Shown: positions 23,652-32,834, counted from the stretch's first letter. The stretch: DNA of 64,000 nucleotides from [Clostridium] asparagiforme DSM 15981 (GCA_025149125.1 CP102272.1:5642001-5706000); one strand, 5' to 3'. Program-made: numbers and translations. Notes: a model not told the origin generated them from the letters alone.

Positions 23652-26377
23652 TACTCATGCACCCCTTCCGCTATTCTGTCAACCGCTTCATTTGCCGCAT
23701 CTGTTAGCCCTGAAACAATACCATCCAAATCCATTTTACCGGAAACGGTGTTGTGGTTCGTCTGTTCAATGGTAATTTCAGCGGTTGTAAATCTGTTCAC
23801 CGCTTCCTGCTCTGCAATATCACGAAGATATTTCAAATCTTCTTCTGTAATATCCATGCTGTCAGCGATTTTTCCGGTGTTTCCGGCAATATCATCAACA
23901 CCGCTTCCAATCCCGCCAATGCCTGAACCGTAGTTTCCCAAATTTGCGTAATCATCCGCACCGGGTACATTGGTATTAAACAAACTGGAAGGATCGAAAT
24001 TCGCAATGCTTTCATCAATGCCTTCACCGAAGGAATATCCGGCATCCCAAGCCGCCCCGTATTCAAACCGACCAAGTTTCATATCGTCAGCGTTCATTTT
24101 CGCCATGACTTCTTCACCCTTGCCGAAGGTATCATCTACCCAACCGCCAAGAGAATCACGCCAACCCTGAACACTTCCCGCAAGGTTTGAACCGAAGATT
24201 GCATCAATAGCCGAAGCCAACGCTTGAAGAATTCCAAGCACGGTATCAGCCAAATCAAAGAATAATCGGCAAACTGCCCCGATAGGATCGGTGAACACAT
24301 TGCCGATAAAGTTTGCCACGGTTGCCACAAGGTTGTAAATCAGCACGAACACATCAACAACCAAATTCCACAAGGCAACAAAAATATTGCCTATGAACGC
24401 AAGGGCAACCATGAACGCCCCGCAAATAATACCCGTTGCGGAAACGGAAGTTCCGGCGAATTTATTCACCGCTGCCACCGCCGCATAGAACAGGGCAATC
24501 AGGGCGATTATAAGAATGATTATCCACACGATAGGGCAAGCGTACATTGCAGCGTTCAGCCCGTATTGTGCGGTTGTTTCAGCCCATGTTGCACCCGTTA
24601 CAAGCATTGTAGCCGCTGCCATTATGCCCTTTGCTACCGCAACGATCCCGTGAACCGCCGCCATAGCCATTTCAGCCCCTTTTGTCAGCAACAACCACCC
24701 ATAATAAACCGCAAGGGCGGCTGCTACACCGTAAATGATAGGGGATAGCCACGACCAATTATCAGCCACCGCACCCGCAACACCTACAAGCAAATCAAAG
24801 ATTTCAAGGGCAATGCCCGCCACCATTGAAAGCCCTTCAATAGCGTTGTTCACGAACTCTTGAAATGCTTCACTGTTGGCAATTTCATTCATTCGTTGAA
24901 GAACAGGCTGAAACGCCATCAAAGCGGTATTCTGAAAAGAAGTCCAAATCTGCGAAAAGGTTTTCGGCATACTTTCAAATTTTGCGTTGGTATCATCAGC
25001 CGCCGCAAACATAGCCGCCTTTACAATATCGGCGGTAATTTGCCCTTCCGCTGCCATATCCTTTAATTGCCCTTTGGGAACTTCCATGTAATCAGCAATC
25101 GCTTGAATGATATTCGGGGCTTGTTCCAAAATACTGTTGTATTCTTCACCACGAAGAACACCCGAACCCATAGCCTGTGTAAGCTGCAACATAGCGGCAT
25201 CAATGCCCGCTGCTTCTGTTCCGGCAATAGTGAACTGCTTGTTTACTTGTTCCATGAAGGCAATGATTTCTTCCGAACTCCCAAACGCATCACCCGCCAT
25301 AAGTCCAAGTTTGGAAACGGCATCAGCGGTTGCCTGATAGCTGCCCCTTGCCCGTTCCGCTGAAAGATAAATCATGTTTTGCAAATCCTGTGTGGTTTGC
25401 AATCCGTCATTCATCAGATTCAAGCGGGCGGTTGTAGAAGTAAGCTGATCCGATAGATTCAACGCTGTTGAAAGGGTTTGAATTGTGGCATAAGCCGCAA
25501 CCGCCCCCTTGATTGTCTGCATGAGGGAATCGGCTTCATTCGTGCCTTCTTCAATTTCACGATTGAACCGCCCTTGTTCGTCAACATTATCCCGGATATA
25601 TCTTTCAGTATTACCTACCGTTTGAGATAACCGCAAATAGGCTTGATTGGCTGCTTCAACATCCATGTTTTCAACAGCACGGTTCAACGCTTCCTGTTCC
25701 TGAACTGCCTGATCCAACTGCCCCCGTAACTGTTCCAATTCTGCATTTGCGGTATCAGAACCCATATTCAGGGGGTTGCTTTCGATTGTCTGAATACGCT
25801 GCTGAATTGCTTGCAAGCGGTTTTGCATATTGTTCATATCGGCAATAGCATTATCCGGGAACAAATCTGTTTGTGCCGCCTGTGCTGCAATCCTGCTTTG
25901 CGTTTGGTTCAAGGTGTTCAACATATTGTTTGCACTTTGAACTTCCTGTTCAAAGCGTTCAACGCCCGTTGAAGTAAATACTTCCATGTTGTCAGATCGC
26001 CAGTGAACCGGAACTTGCACGGGTTCAGGCTGTTCCGGTTCAACAGGCAAATCAACAGGGGCGGGTTGATCCACTAACGGATCAGGAATATCCGGCTGCA
26101 CCGGAAGCACAACCGGGGCTGAATTTGTCGGGGCGGTAGGTGTTTCGGAAGCGGGGGTTTCAAGTCCCTGCATAGCTGCATCCAACTGTTGAACCGCAAG
26201 CGTAGCCTGATTGATTGAATCCCTTGCCGCTTCAATGGAAGCCGTATCAACAGGGCTATTCATGGTTTGGTGCAAATCTTCCATAGCGGAAAGCCCCAAA
26301 TTTACGGAATTGATTACCTGATACAAAACCCCCGTGAAGTTGTCTTGTAATTCAATCGCTGTTCTGATTGTAGCCAT
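23651..26377 (-). CDS. Tail tape measure protein
   Basis: About 908 residues from the ATG at 26377 (ribosome binding site AAAGGTAGG). It contains a long coiled-coil first part, including a Pro-rich stretch near residues 85-130, the conserved tape-measure block with TSTTARLNLMNDGLQTTQ, AMGSGVLRGEEYNSI and LEQAPNIIQAIADYM, and a central set of hydrophobic segments (about 505-720). It sets tail length and passes through the tube. The size predicts a tail near 130 nm if the usual 1.5 angstrom per residue holds. Confidence 0.95.
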   Translation of the reverse strand: MATIRTAIELQDNFTGVLYQVINSVNLGLSAMEDLHQTMNSPVDTASIEAARDSINQATLAVQQLDAAMQGLETPASETPTAPTNSAPVVLPVQPDIPDPLVDQPAPVDLPVEPEQPEPVQVPVHWRSDNMEVFTSTGVERFEQEVQSANNMLNTLNQTQSRIAAQAAQTDLFPDNAIADMNNMQNRLQAIQQRIQTIESNPLNMGSDTANAELEQLRGQLDQAVQEQEALNRAVENMDVEAANQAYLRLSQTVGNTERYIRDNVDEQGRFNREIEEGTNEADSLMQTIKGAVAAYATIQTLSTALNLSDQLTSTTARLNLMNDGLQTTQDLQNMIYLSAERARGSYQATADAVSKLGLMAGDAFGSSEEIIAFMEQVNKQFTIAGTEAAGIDAAMLQLTQAMGSGVLRGEEYNSILEQAPNIIQAIADYMEVPKGQLKDMAAEGQITADIVKAAMFAAADDTNAKFESMPKTFSQIWTSFQNTALMAFQPVLQRMNEIANSEAFQEFVNNAIEGLSMVAGIALEIFDLLVGVAGAVADNWSWLSPIIYGVAAALAVYYGWLLLTKGAEMAMAAVHGIVAVAKGIMAAATMLVTGATWAETTAQYGLNAAMYACPIVWIIILIIALIALFYAAVAAVNKFAGTSVSATGIICGAFMVALAFIGNIFVALWNLVVDVFVLIYNLVATVANFIGNVFTDPIGAVCRLFFDLADTVLGILQALASAIDAIFGSNLAGSVQGWRDSLGGWVDDTFGKGEEVMAKMNADDMKLGRFEYGAAWDAGYSFGEGIDESIANFDPSSLFNTNVPGADDYANLGNYGSGIGGIGSGVDDIAGNTGKIADSMDITEEDLKYLRDIAEQEAVNRFTTAEITIEQTNHNTVSGKMDLDGIVSGLTDAANEAVDRIAEGVHE

Positions 26378-26382
26378 GCGGA

Positions 26383-27005
26383 TCACCTACCTTTCTTTTT
26401 GGATTTACTTTCAATCCGTTTTTTCTCTTTCTTGTCAGCTTCAATTTTCACCTTGATTGCCGCAACGGTGAAAGCCTTTTCCTGTTCATCCATAGCAAGG
26501 AAAACAGAAGGCAATATATGAAGTTTAAGAAGGGCATAGTAAGCGAAATTTGCTTCCCAATCCCCTTCTTCAATTAGTTTTTTGCTTCATTCACCTTATC
26601 CTCAAAGGAAACATTGAAGCCCTGAAATTTCTGAACGAAAGCCGCCAAATCGTTGTATTCGCCGGGATCGTCCACCATTGCCATCAGCAAATCTTCCGGG
26701 GTTTTCACTCCGTAGCTGTCCTGCAATTCAGAATCGAACAGATCAGGCATAACCACGGAAGCCGCAATCATACGCTGAATGTAAAGGCTGCTTTTCAGTT
26801 TCGGACGGTACATATTCGGCTTGCCCGTAACGGGAATATCAATCGTGCAGCTTTCCCGGATTTCCTCATTTTCCTTTGAAGTAATGTGCTTGAACTCCCA
26901 ATCAAGGGGGTTGCCCTTTTCATCACAAAGGGATTTTGTTGCCGGGTAAAAACCGTTCTCTTTTACGGCTTTGTTAGCCTTCATAAATTTAGCGAATTTA
27001 GACAT
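26383..27005 (-). CDS. Tail assembly chaperone, frameshifted long form
   Basis: A -1 shift at 26577-26583 joins 143 residues of the XkdN-like protein to 64 residues encoded in the overlapping frame (KLIEEGDWEANFAYYALLKL... ending KKKGR), stopping at 26383, a few bases before the tape-measure start. The extension is open throughout and rich in Lys and Glu at its end. Long tail phages of many types make such gpG/gpGT pairs, in which the extension binds the tape measure. Confidence 0.8.
26574..27005 (-). CDS. Tail assembly chaperone, short form (XkdN-like)
   Basis: 143 residues from the ATG at 27005, which follows AAAGGAAG. The sequence MSKFAKFMKANKAVKENGFY and the end VQKFQGFNVSFEDKVNEAKN match Phage_XkdN/TAC chaperones. 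The last codons GCA AAA AAC TAA contain the canonical slippery heptamer, so a longer product is also made. It lies between tail tube and tape measure, the standard place. Confidence 0.92.
   Translation of the reverse strand: MSKFAKFMKANKAVKENGFYPATKSLCDEKGNPLDWEFKHITSKENEEIRESCTIDIPVTGKPNMYRPKLKSSLYIQRMIAASVVMPDLFDSELQDSYGVKTPEDLLMAMVDDPGEYNDLAAFVQKFQGFNVSFEDKVNEAKN
26577..26583 (-). other. -1 ribosomal frameshift site
   Basis: The heptamer A AAA AAC is in phase (GCA AAA AAC) and directly followed by the TAA stop of the short chaperone. After slipping, reading continues in a 64-residue open extension. This matches the canonical X XXY YYZ form. Confidence 0.8.
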
Positions 27006-27046
27006 TTTACATCTTCCTTTCATTGTTTATCATTGAATAGGCAAAA

Positions 27047-27085
27047 CCCCTTATATGGGCTTATATAAGCCGCACACAAGGGATT
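27047..27085. repeat. Nested inverted repeat between tail tube and chaperone genes
   Basis: CCCCTTATATGGGCTTATATAAG followed by CC and an ACAAGGG arm; related to the reverse complement of the element at 15213-15267, with the shared core GGGCTTATATAAGCC. It is in the 99-base gap after the tube gene and may be a partial terminator or processing hairpin that lowers expression after the abundant tube protein. Confidence 0.5.
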
Positions 27086-27104
27086 TTAGCCCGTCCGTTG
27101 GTTG

Positions 27105-27587
27105 TTAGTTGGTAAGAAATCCTTCAAGGTCTTTGAAGGCTTCCGGCATCTTGAAATCTTCAAAGGTGAAATCCATATCTTCATCAAGATATTCACCGTC
27201 TGCATCGAACTTTGCCAGCACACCGCCGTCAATGTTGCAATCCATCAGGATCATAGTCTGCCGCCCTGCCCCGGAAGTGGGATCTTCATTTGAAATCTGA
27301 ATTTCAAAATAAATATCTTCCCCAGTTTCCTTGTACTGCAACATCATCTGCCGGAAGATAGAAGTGTTGTAATGGAAGGTTGCCGAACCCGTACCTTTCC
27401 AGCCGGAAGCCTTGTTTCCTTTGCCCGTCTTGCCAAGAATGGGAACTTCCGTTTTGTTCTTCTCGAACTTTGCTTCAAGGTTGATAGCCTGCATGAAGTT
27501 ATAGCGGCGTGTGCCGATAGTAACGAAACATTCAGCCAAAGCCGCAAATACGGTATCTTTGGCTTTCATAACCACATTGCCATTCAT
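27105..27587 (-). CDS. xkdM: Tail tube protein (XkdM family)
   Basis: 160 residues. Motifs are MKAKDTVFAALAECFVTI, then KTEVPILGKTGKGNKASGWKGTGSATFHYN (read in parts) and FEIQISNEDPTSGAGRQTM, all typical of the core tail protein of PBSX-like contractile tails. It stacks as hexamers inside the sheath. The gene follows the sheath gene by 17 bases, the usual order. Confidence 0.95.
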   Translation of the reverse strand: MNGNVVMKAKDTVFAALAECFVTIGTRRYNFMQAINLEAKFEKNKTEVPILGKTGKGNKASGWKGTGSATFHYNTSIFRQMMLQYKETGEDIYFEIQISNEDPTSGAGRQTMILMDCNIDGGVLAKFDADGEYLDEDMDFTFEDFKMPEAFKDLEGFLTN

Positions 27588-27604
27588 TTTCTTTCACCCC
27601 TTTC

Positions 27605-28912
27605 TTATGCCACGGTAACGGTCATATATAGCTTGCTCATAGCATTTACAACCGTTACAAGGTCAGTAACCACAACGGATTTCTTTGTGTTGCCCTGTTC
27701 AACAGTTACATCAGAATCCGAAAAGTTTTCAATGGCTCTGATTTCCTGCAACTGTTCATGGTGCTTCACAATATCCGACCAAAGGGAAATTCTGCCCGCT
27801 GCATCGTTGGGAACAACGCCCAAATACTTTGTGTTGAACAGTACCGCAATATCATTTGCGATCTGATCCATCACACGCACGGTCTGATTATCCTTGAAAA
27901 TATCGCCCTGTGTGTCGGAAGTAGTAACCATTGTGTTAATATCTTCCAACACACGAATATCAGTTCCGACCTTATGCAGCGTGAATTCTCCGGCTTTGAT
28001 TGCCTTCTTCAACTCATTCTGCGTGTAATCGGCAAAAATGGTGAATTCGCCGTTGTAAATCTTGTTCTGATTGCTCTTGTTTACCTCGCAACCAGCGGAA
28101 ACACCCGTTACCCAATACACAAGGCTTGCTTCACTCCAACCATCATCAAGCACCCTGTTCTTCACGCTGATAGTGCCGTAATAGTCAGCCGCCTTGTTGT
28201 AAAGTACAAGCTGGAATTTGATACCCATTTCATCACGCAAACGCTTGACGAAGGAAGCAAAAAGCCCCTTTGTGGTATCGTCCGTAACCACAACGCCCAT
28301 AGTGTTGTAGGTGTAGGATTCAATCTTATCAAGATAGGTCTGATAAGCTGTTCCGTCAACCGTGCCATTCGTGCCGCCCGTCAGCGGGGTTGCCGCCGTG
28401 ATTGCCAGCGTTGCGGAAGTCTTGAACTTCACAAAGCTGTTATCAGCCAGATCAGCCGCCTTTGCAACGGTCTGTTCATCCACAACCGCCGTATCAAGTA
28501 CGGTTTTCACATCAAACAGGGTATCATCATCGGCATTTGCCTGAATTGTGATTTTCAGATCATTGCCACGCACCCCACAATAGAGGGCTTCCGCATAGGT
28601 GTTTGCCGCCTTTGTTCCCCCGGAAGTCAGTTTATACGCATAAAGGGTTTTCGTGTTCAGGAACAAATCACGAAGCCCCTTCAACTTGTCGTGGGTGTAA
28701 TCATACCCGAAAATTTTCAGGCTGTTCTTTTGGAAATCGCTGTTGGTTACTTCAAACACTTCACCATCAATGCCCCAATCCAATTCAAGGGGCATTGTTG
28801 CAATACCTCTTTCGGAAAGCGTAGCACTTGCGGAAGCTGCCGAAATGAAGTTGATATATGCACCCGGCAATTCTTTATTCTGTGTAACAAAAGTTCCACC
28901 GCCTAAAGCCAT
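27605..28912 (-). CDS. xkdK: Tail sheath protein (XkdK family)
   Basis: 435 residues. The start MALGGGTFVTQNKELPGAYI and the phrases TLSERGIATMPLELDWG and VLEDINTMVTTSD identify the PBSX/XkdK sheath family; the C-terminal domain (NTKYLGVVPNDAAGRISLWSD...) is the conserved interaction part. Its presence proves a contractile tail. The large plus-strand ORF over the same DNA is a shadow. Confidence 0.96.
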   Translation of the reverse strand: MALGGGTFVTQNKELPGAYINFISAASASATLSERGIATMPLELDWGIDGEVFEVTNSDFQKNSLKIFGYDYTHDKLKGLRDLFLNTKTLYAYKLTSGGTKAANTYAEALYCGVRGNDLKITIQANADDDTLFDVKTVLDTAVVDEQTVAKAADLADNSFVKFKTSATLAITAATPLTGGTNGTVDGTAYQTYLDKIESYTYNTMGVVVTDDTTKGLFASFVKRLRDEMGIKFQLVLYNKAADYYGTISVKNRVLDDGWSEASLVYWVTGVSAGCEVNKSNQNKIYNGEFTIFADYTQNELKKAIKAGEFTLHKVGTDIRVLEDINTMVTTSDTQGDIFKDNQTVRVMDQIANDIAVLFNTKYLGVVPNDAAGRISLWSDIVKHHEQLQEIRAIENFSDSDVTVEQGNTKKSVVVTDLVTVVNAMSKLYMTVTVA

Positions 28913-28913
28913 G

Positions 28914-29117
28914 TTATTTCACCTGTCCTTTCATATATTTTTCAATCATCTGTTCCACGGCTTCAACCGTGTATTGCTTATCAGGGGAAAGAAGGGCATT
29001 TACAATATCCTTCCTTTCCTGAAAGCGTTCAGCCGCAAGCAACTGTTCCTTTGAAAATAACTTTTCAATTTTTTCAGGTTCGGTTGCAGCGGGGTTATTG
29101 GTTTTCTTTACCGCCAT
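28914..29117 (-). CDS. Small phage protein upstream of the sheath gene
   Basis: 67 residues, mostly charged helices (EKIEKLFSKEQLLAAERFQERKDIVNALL). Small proteins of this kind commonly sit between the tail terminator and sheath genes in Clostridia phages. No function is known. It abuts the sheath gene with one base between stop and start, so translation is coupled. Confidence 0.8.
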   Translation of the reverse strand: MAVKKTNNPAATEPEKIEKLFSKEQLLAAERFQERKDIVNALLSPDKQYTVEAVEQMIEKYMKGQVK

Positions 29118-29127
29118 TCACATCACC

Positions 29128-29562
29128 TTATCCTTTCACGGTAACATCTTGTGACAAATCTTCCATAGGGATAGAATCAGCGACCTTGTAAACGAACAGA
29201 TCATAATTCACAAAGAAGTTCAAAACCCCATCCACTACTTCATATTTCATTTTTGTACCACGCACCAAATCCCCGGTAACGGTGATATATTCAAGGCATG
29301 AAAAAAGCCTTTCGGCAACTGCATTACATTCTTCTTTCGCCCGGTCTTTATCGGCGGGGAAGTATTGTATGCAGAATTGGTTTTCCCTGAAATACCGCTT
29401 TCCAAGAAATACCCGGTTTGTGGGGTTAATGCAGAACACAAAAAAACAAGGTTCGTTCAAACCCTGTTCAACCGATTCTGTATATGTGGTGTATTCATCA
29501 CCGAATTCAGCATTTAAGGAAATGCTGATTGATTCAATTATGGAATTTATCATTTCAAGCAC
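29128..29562 (-). CDS. Tail terminator-like protein (DUF6838 type)
   Basis: 144 residues. The pattern EQGLNEPCFFVFCINPTNRVFLGKRYFRENQFCIQYFP (read in parts) and the later SCLEYITVTGDLVRGTKMKYEVVDGVLNFFVNYDLFV (read in parts) match minor tail/terminator proteins encoded between the HK97-gp10-like protein and the sheath. It probably caps the tube end. Family naming is from memory of the pattern and position. Confidence 0.8.
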   Translation of the reverse strand: MLEMINSIIESISISLNAEFGDEYTTYTESVEQGLNEPCFFVFCINPTNRVFLGKRYFRENQFCIQYFPADKDRAKEECNAVAERLFSCLEYITVTGDLVRGTKMKYEVVDGVLNFFVNYDLFVYKVADSIPMEDLSQDVTVKG

Positions 29563-30041
29563 TCCCCTATAAACTTTTTGATTTTGCTTTCAAGCACTTT
29601 CGGGGCTATATTCTGTATTTCCTGTTCCGAAATCGTAAGCATGAACCGCCCTTGAACCCACCCTTTATGATTGGCTGTCCGGTGTCCATACTCCACATAG
29701 GAAGCATATTCAACCGGGTTCACTATCTCAATAACAAGGGTGTTTCCGTAATGGTGGATTGTAAGGGAATCAGCGTATGCTTTCGCACTTGCTTTTTTCC
29801 CGCTTTCCGCTTCTTCATGGTTTTTGGAAGTCCAGCCCCGGCGAAGTGTACCGCCTTTTTTACCTGAACTTGCGGGGTATTGCCCCACGGGTGTACGCTT
29901 GATAACTTTTGCCAATAGGCGGGCGGCAAGTTCTTTCGCACAAGCATCAATGAAGGCTTCAACATTGCCTTGCTGAATTTTGTTCAACTGCTTTTGCAGC
30001 TTCTTCATTCCAGCCACCGAAAACCCGCCCATGTTCGCCAT
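29550..30041 (-). CDS. HK97 gp10-like head-tail protein
   Basis: About 163 residues from the ATG at 30041 (ribosome binding site AAGGGG). Motifs LAARLLAKVIKRTPVGQYP and VEYASYVEYGHRT are hallmarks of the gp10/XkdI family, which takes part in head-tail joining or tail completion. The gene overlaps its downstream neighbour by 13 bases. Confidence 0.92.
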   Translation of the reverse strand: MANMGGFSVAGMKKLQKQLNKIQQGNVEAFIDACAKELAARLLAKVIKRTPVGQYPASSGKKGGTLRRGWTSKNHEEAESGKKASAKAYADSLTIHHYGNTLVIEIVNPVEYASYVEYGHRTANHKGWVQGRFMLTISEQEIQNIAPKVLESKIKKFIGECLK

Positions 30042-30427
30042 TAAGCCCACCCCTTGAACAGTTCAAGCATATATTCACTATGGGAAAAGTAAACGGCGGG
30101 TTCACCACTTGCGGAATATTCGGTTGTTGTGCCGTTCTGTTCCACAATGATTTTTGATCCGGGTTTGATTTTGATTTCCGGTGCTATGAATAGCTTTGTG
30201 CCTTGTGTCAACTTTGCCGCCGTGTCAGTCTGAACAACGGCGTTCAGTTTTTCAAAGGATAGCTTGCAAGGCTGATTTTCGACAACGGGAACTTCTTCAT
30301 TCTTCCGGGTGATTTTGGTTTTTTCATCCCTCACATCCCGGCGTTCAAGAATGGTGCAAACACCTGAATAGGTGCTTTCAATCGCTTTCCTTGCCGCTTT
30401 TTGTGCGGCGGTCAGTCCGTTCACCAT
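30041..30427 (-). CDS. Head-tail joining/stopper-like protein (YqbH/XkdH-like)
   Basis: 128 residues. The N-terminal helix LTAAQKAARKAIESTYSG and the beta-rich part (CTILERR.., PCKLSFEKLNA, LFIAPEIKIKPGSKIIV, YSASGEPAVYFSH) fit the stopper fold found between connector and gp10-like genes. The stop overlaps the first base of the next gene. Confidence 0.8.
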   Translation of the reverse strand: MVNGLTAAQKAARKAIESTYSGVCTILERRDVRDEKTKITRKNEEVPVVENQPCKLSFEKLNAVVQTDTAAKLTQGTKLFIAPEIKIKPGSKIIVEQNGTTTEYSASGEPAVYFSHSEYMLELFKGWA

Positions 30428-30810
30428 CTGATTTTTCGATAACAGGAAAATTGATCCCTGCCATAAGTCAGAAGATAGTTCAAAAAAGAGTTCAACCGCT
30501 GTTCAGGCGTTGAACTTCCTTCCCCGGTTGCAAATACTGTGTTGGTGTCGCCCGTCTGTATCTGCTTTACCGCCATATCTAAATCAAGCCCTGCAATGCT
30601 ATCCGGCGAAAAGGTTTTCTTTGCCGTTAAGAATTCACCTACCGCCATATCAACAGCGATATTCACCAAGCCATCAGGTATAGAAGGCGTGTTGCAATCG
30701 TTCTTTATGGTGTTTTCCACCTTCTGAATTGAAAAGGTAAGGGCGAATTCATCCCCTTCCTGCAACTCATACCCAAACGATTTTAACCGTTCCTTTACCA
30801 TTTCCAGCAT
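30421..30810 (-). CDS. Head-tail connector protein (adaptor)
   Basis: About 129 residues from the ATG at 30810, which has AAGGCGG upstream; an upstream TTG start would be less well placed. It is largely helical (VKERLKSFGYELQEGDEFALTFSIQKVENTIKND, read in parts; VDMAVGEFL) like the gp6-type adaptor that binds the portal. It follows the capsid gene directly. Confidence 0.85.
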   Translation of the reverse strand: MLEMVKERLKSFGYELQEGDEFALTFSIQKVENTIKNDCNTPSIPDGLVNIAVDMAVGEFLTAKKTFSPDSIAGLDLDMAVKQIQTGDTNTVFATGEGSSTPEQRLNSFLNYLLTYGRDQFSCYRKIRW

Positions 30811-30828
30811 TGGGATCACCGCCTTCAA

Positions 30829-31905
30829 TTAGCCTTTGGAAACAATCTTTGCAATGGCAATAGCCTTGTGTGGGATTGCCTTGCTGCCATCGTTGATAAT
30901 GTTCCAGTTCGTACCCGTGGAAAGGTCAGTGTTGGAAGCGGAAGCTGTAATGCTTGCGGGCTTCTCAAAGCTGATACCATCCACACCGCAAATATAGCGG
31001 TCACGCACATAAAGCGTATCCTGCCCGCCGTTGGTTTTCGGGTCACGGCTCATTTCATACGGAACGGAATCCCCAATATCATCAAGGATAATCGCACCGC
31101 TGCCAAGAATATATGTGGTGTAGGCGGTATAAGCCGCAACATCACCGGAAGTCGCAACATCTTCCGTAGGCATATTGTCATCAATCAGAACCAAACGCCC
31201 GTTCCAAGTAGCGATTGCAAGATCACGCTGAATTCCTTCACCGTCCGTCTGTGTCAGATATTTCAGCAGCTTCATGTTTTCAAGGCGGGTTGCAATCTCG
31301 CTGTGCATGATTGCCAGCTTGAAAATGTTCTTGTTATCGCCGCAAGCCTTCTGAATTGCCTGATTCAGCGTTGCCGCACCGACAAGGGCATCATCCCCGG
31401 CTTTACCCGTAATGTCATAGGTATGCTTATCAATGAATTCCTTTGCGGCTTTGGCTGCAACATCCGTTCCGGTAGTTTTCATACCGAATACACCGGAAAG
31501 AATAGCAAGCAACATAGCCTGCTTCACTTCCATCTTGTAATCGGCTACCTGTGCCGCAACATTATCCATGAAGTCAACGCCCGCCGTAATGTTCTTGCTG
31601 AAGCTGCGCTCTGTCCATCCGTCCATGCGGGAAGCGGTAACAAAGCCCTGTTCATAGGTGGTGGTGTTGCTGGAAACAATATCCGTGCTGCCGTCATTGT
31701 TCTGCGAAGTACCGCCGCCAATTCGCCCAAAGTAGGGAATACGGGCATAAAGGCTTCCTGTCTGATTGGAAAGTGCCGCTCTTGCCTGTTCGTTAGTGCC
31801 TACCGCACCCGATTTTGCAAGCTCTGTTTTGGTGACATTGGGAATTCGCTTAACATACGCACCAAAGGCTTGCGGGTTAAAAGTCTTACTGTCAAATTTA
31901 GCCAT
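30829..31905 (-). CDS. Major capsid protein
   Basis: 358 residues, directly after the scaffold gene. Stretches such as GSLYARIPYFGRIGGGTSQN, VTASRMDGWTERSFSKNITAG and LAIMHSEIATRLENMKLLKYL are typical of the capsid family found with Phage_GP20 scaffolds. It has the HK97-like N-arm and an Ala/Gly-rich middle. No separate protease gene was seen, in line with scaffold-dependent assembly. Confidence 0.92.
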   Translation of the reverse strand: MAKFDSKTFNPQAFGAYVKRIPNVTKTELAKSGAVGTNEQARAALSNQTGSLYARIPYFGRIGGGTSQNNDGSTDIVSSNTTTYEQGFVTASRMDGWTERSFSKNITAGVDFMDNVAAQVADYKMEVKQAMLLAILSGVFGMKTTGTDVAAKAAKEFIDKHTYDITGKAGDDALVGAATLNQAIQKACGDNKNIFKLAIMHSEIATRLENMKLLKYLTQTDGEGIQRDLAIATWNGRLVLIDDNMPTEDVATSGDVAAYTAYTTYILGSGAIILDDIGDSVPYEMSRDPKTNGGQDTLYVRDRYICGVDGISFEKPASITASASNTDLSTGTNWNIINDGSKAIPHKAIAIAKIVSKG

Positions 31906-31924
31906 TGTTCAATCACCTTTCTTT

Positions 31925-32521
31925 TTAATCAATTTTTGCATCCGGGTTTGCCGCCATATAAGCCGCAAGTTCCGAATAAGTCATTTTGGAAGTGTCAACT
32001 TCCGTTCCCGGCTTCACTTCACCGGAAGCCCCCGGTTGGAAGCCCTTGAAGGTCTGTTGCTTCTGCTGAACCGTATTGAACATATAGGAATCGGATTTCT
32101 GAACCGCTTTAATGGCATCGGAAAGCCCTTCAACTGTGCCATCTTCACCCAATTTCATTTTAGAAGTGTCGATCATAGCACGAACCGCCTTTATGTTCTT
32201 TGCCCCGGCTGCTGTCAGGGCGGCATCAATGGCATTATCCAGCTTTAACTGTGCCATTTCCGCATCGTGGGCTTTCTTCTGATCGGCGTTCTGCTGCTGC
32301 AAGGTTTCAATCTGCTTTTTCAGTTCGGCATTATCGCCGCTGGATTTCTTCAAATCTTCAAGCGGTTTATCTCTATCAGCAACAGACTGTTTCAAGGTCT
32401 TGTTTTCCTCGTTTACCTCGTTGAACCTTGCCTTTGTGACAAAGTTTCCATCAAGGGAATCCATAACCTTTTTTGCCTGATCCTCTGTCAAGCCCATTGC
32501 AATCAAATCTTCTTTCTTCAT
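31925..32521 (-). CDS. Scaffolding protein (Phage_GP20 type)
   Basis: 198 residues. A helical N-terminus (EDLIAMGLTEDQAKKVMDSL) is followed by a long coiled coil (about 35-90) rich in Lys, Glu and Gln, then AIDAALTAAGAKNIKAVRAMID, characteristic of GP20 scaffolds. It assembles the procapsid and is then lost. Its ribosome binding site is AAAGGTAGG. Confidence 0.92.
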   Translation of the reverse strand: MKKEDLIAMGLTEDQAKKVMDSLDGNFVTKARFNEVNEENKTLKQSVADRDKPLEDLKKSSGDNAELKKQIETLQQQNADQKKAHDAEMAQLKLDNAIDAALTAAGAKNIKAVRAMIDTSKMKLGEDGTVEGLSDAIKAVQKSDSYMFNTVQQKQQTFKGFQPGASGEVKPGTEVDTSKMTYSELAAYMAANPDAKID

Positions 32522-32834
32522 AGTGTGTACCTACCTTTCATTTTCCGTTTTTTACCGTGGGTTACGAACCACGAAATGAATTTTGCCGCTGTTCTTTACC
32601 GTCTGCACCGCACAAAAAGACGAAAACACTATTTAACCCATAGCTGGAAGATAGAATTGGATCACCGTTCCTTTCTAACTGCCATTACCGATTTTTACCA
32701 CAAATTCACCCCTTTTCTGAAAAAATCGCCTTTATATAATCGTCATATAGCCACGCTTCAAAGGGCTTTGATATATTTACACCTTGAAAAATGGCATGAA
32801 AAAAGCACCCTTGAGAAGTTAATTTCAAAAGTGC
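32522..32834. other. 313-base gap without a supported gene
   Basis: Between the Cys-rich protein and the scaffold gene. It contains the terminator at 32803-32836 and a leader upstream of the scaffold with only very short frames. One stretch on the minus strand reads as protein-like (ISKPFEAWLYDDYIKAIF) but has no start codon in frame. A promoter for the scaffold-capsid genes may lie here; I could not define one. Confidence 0.5.

Noticed and set aside
27758..28906. 382-residue plus-strand ORF over the tail sheath gene
   Set aside because: Antisense shadow of a conserved structural gene; composition (Cys, His, Ile-rich) and lack of a start signal argue against coding.
30868..32049. 393-residue plus-strand ORF over the major capsid gene
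   Set aside because: Antisense shadow; the minus strand gives a capsid protein in the expected place.
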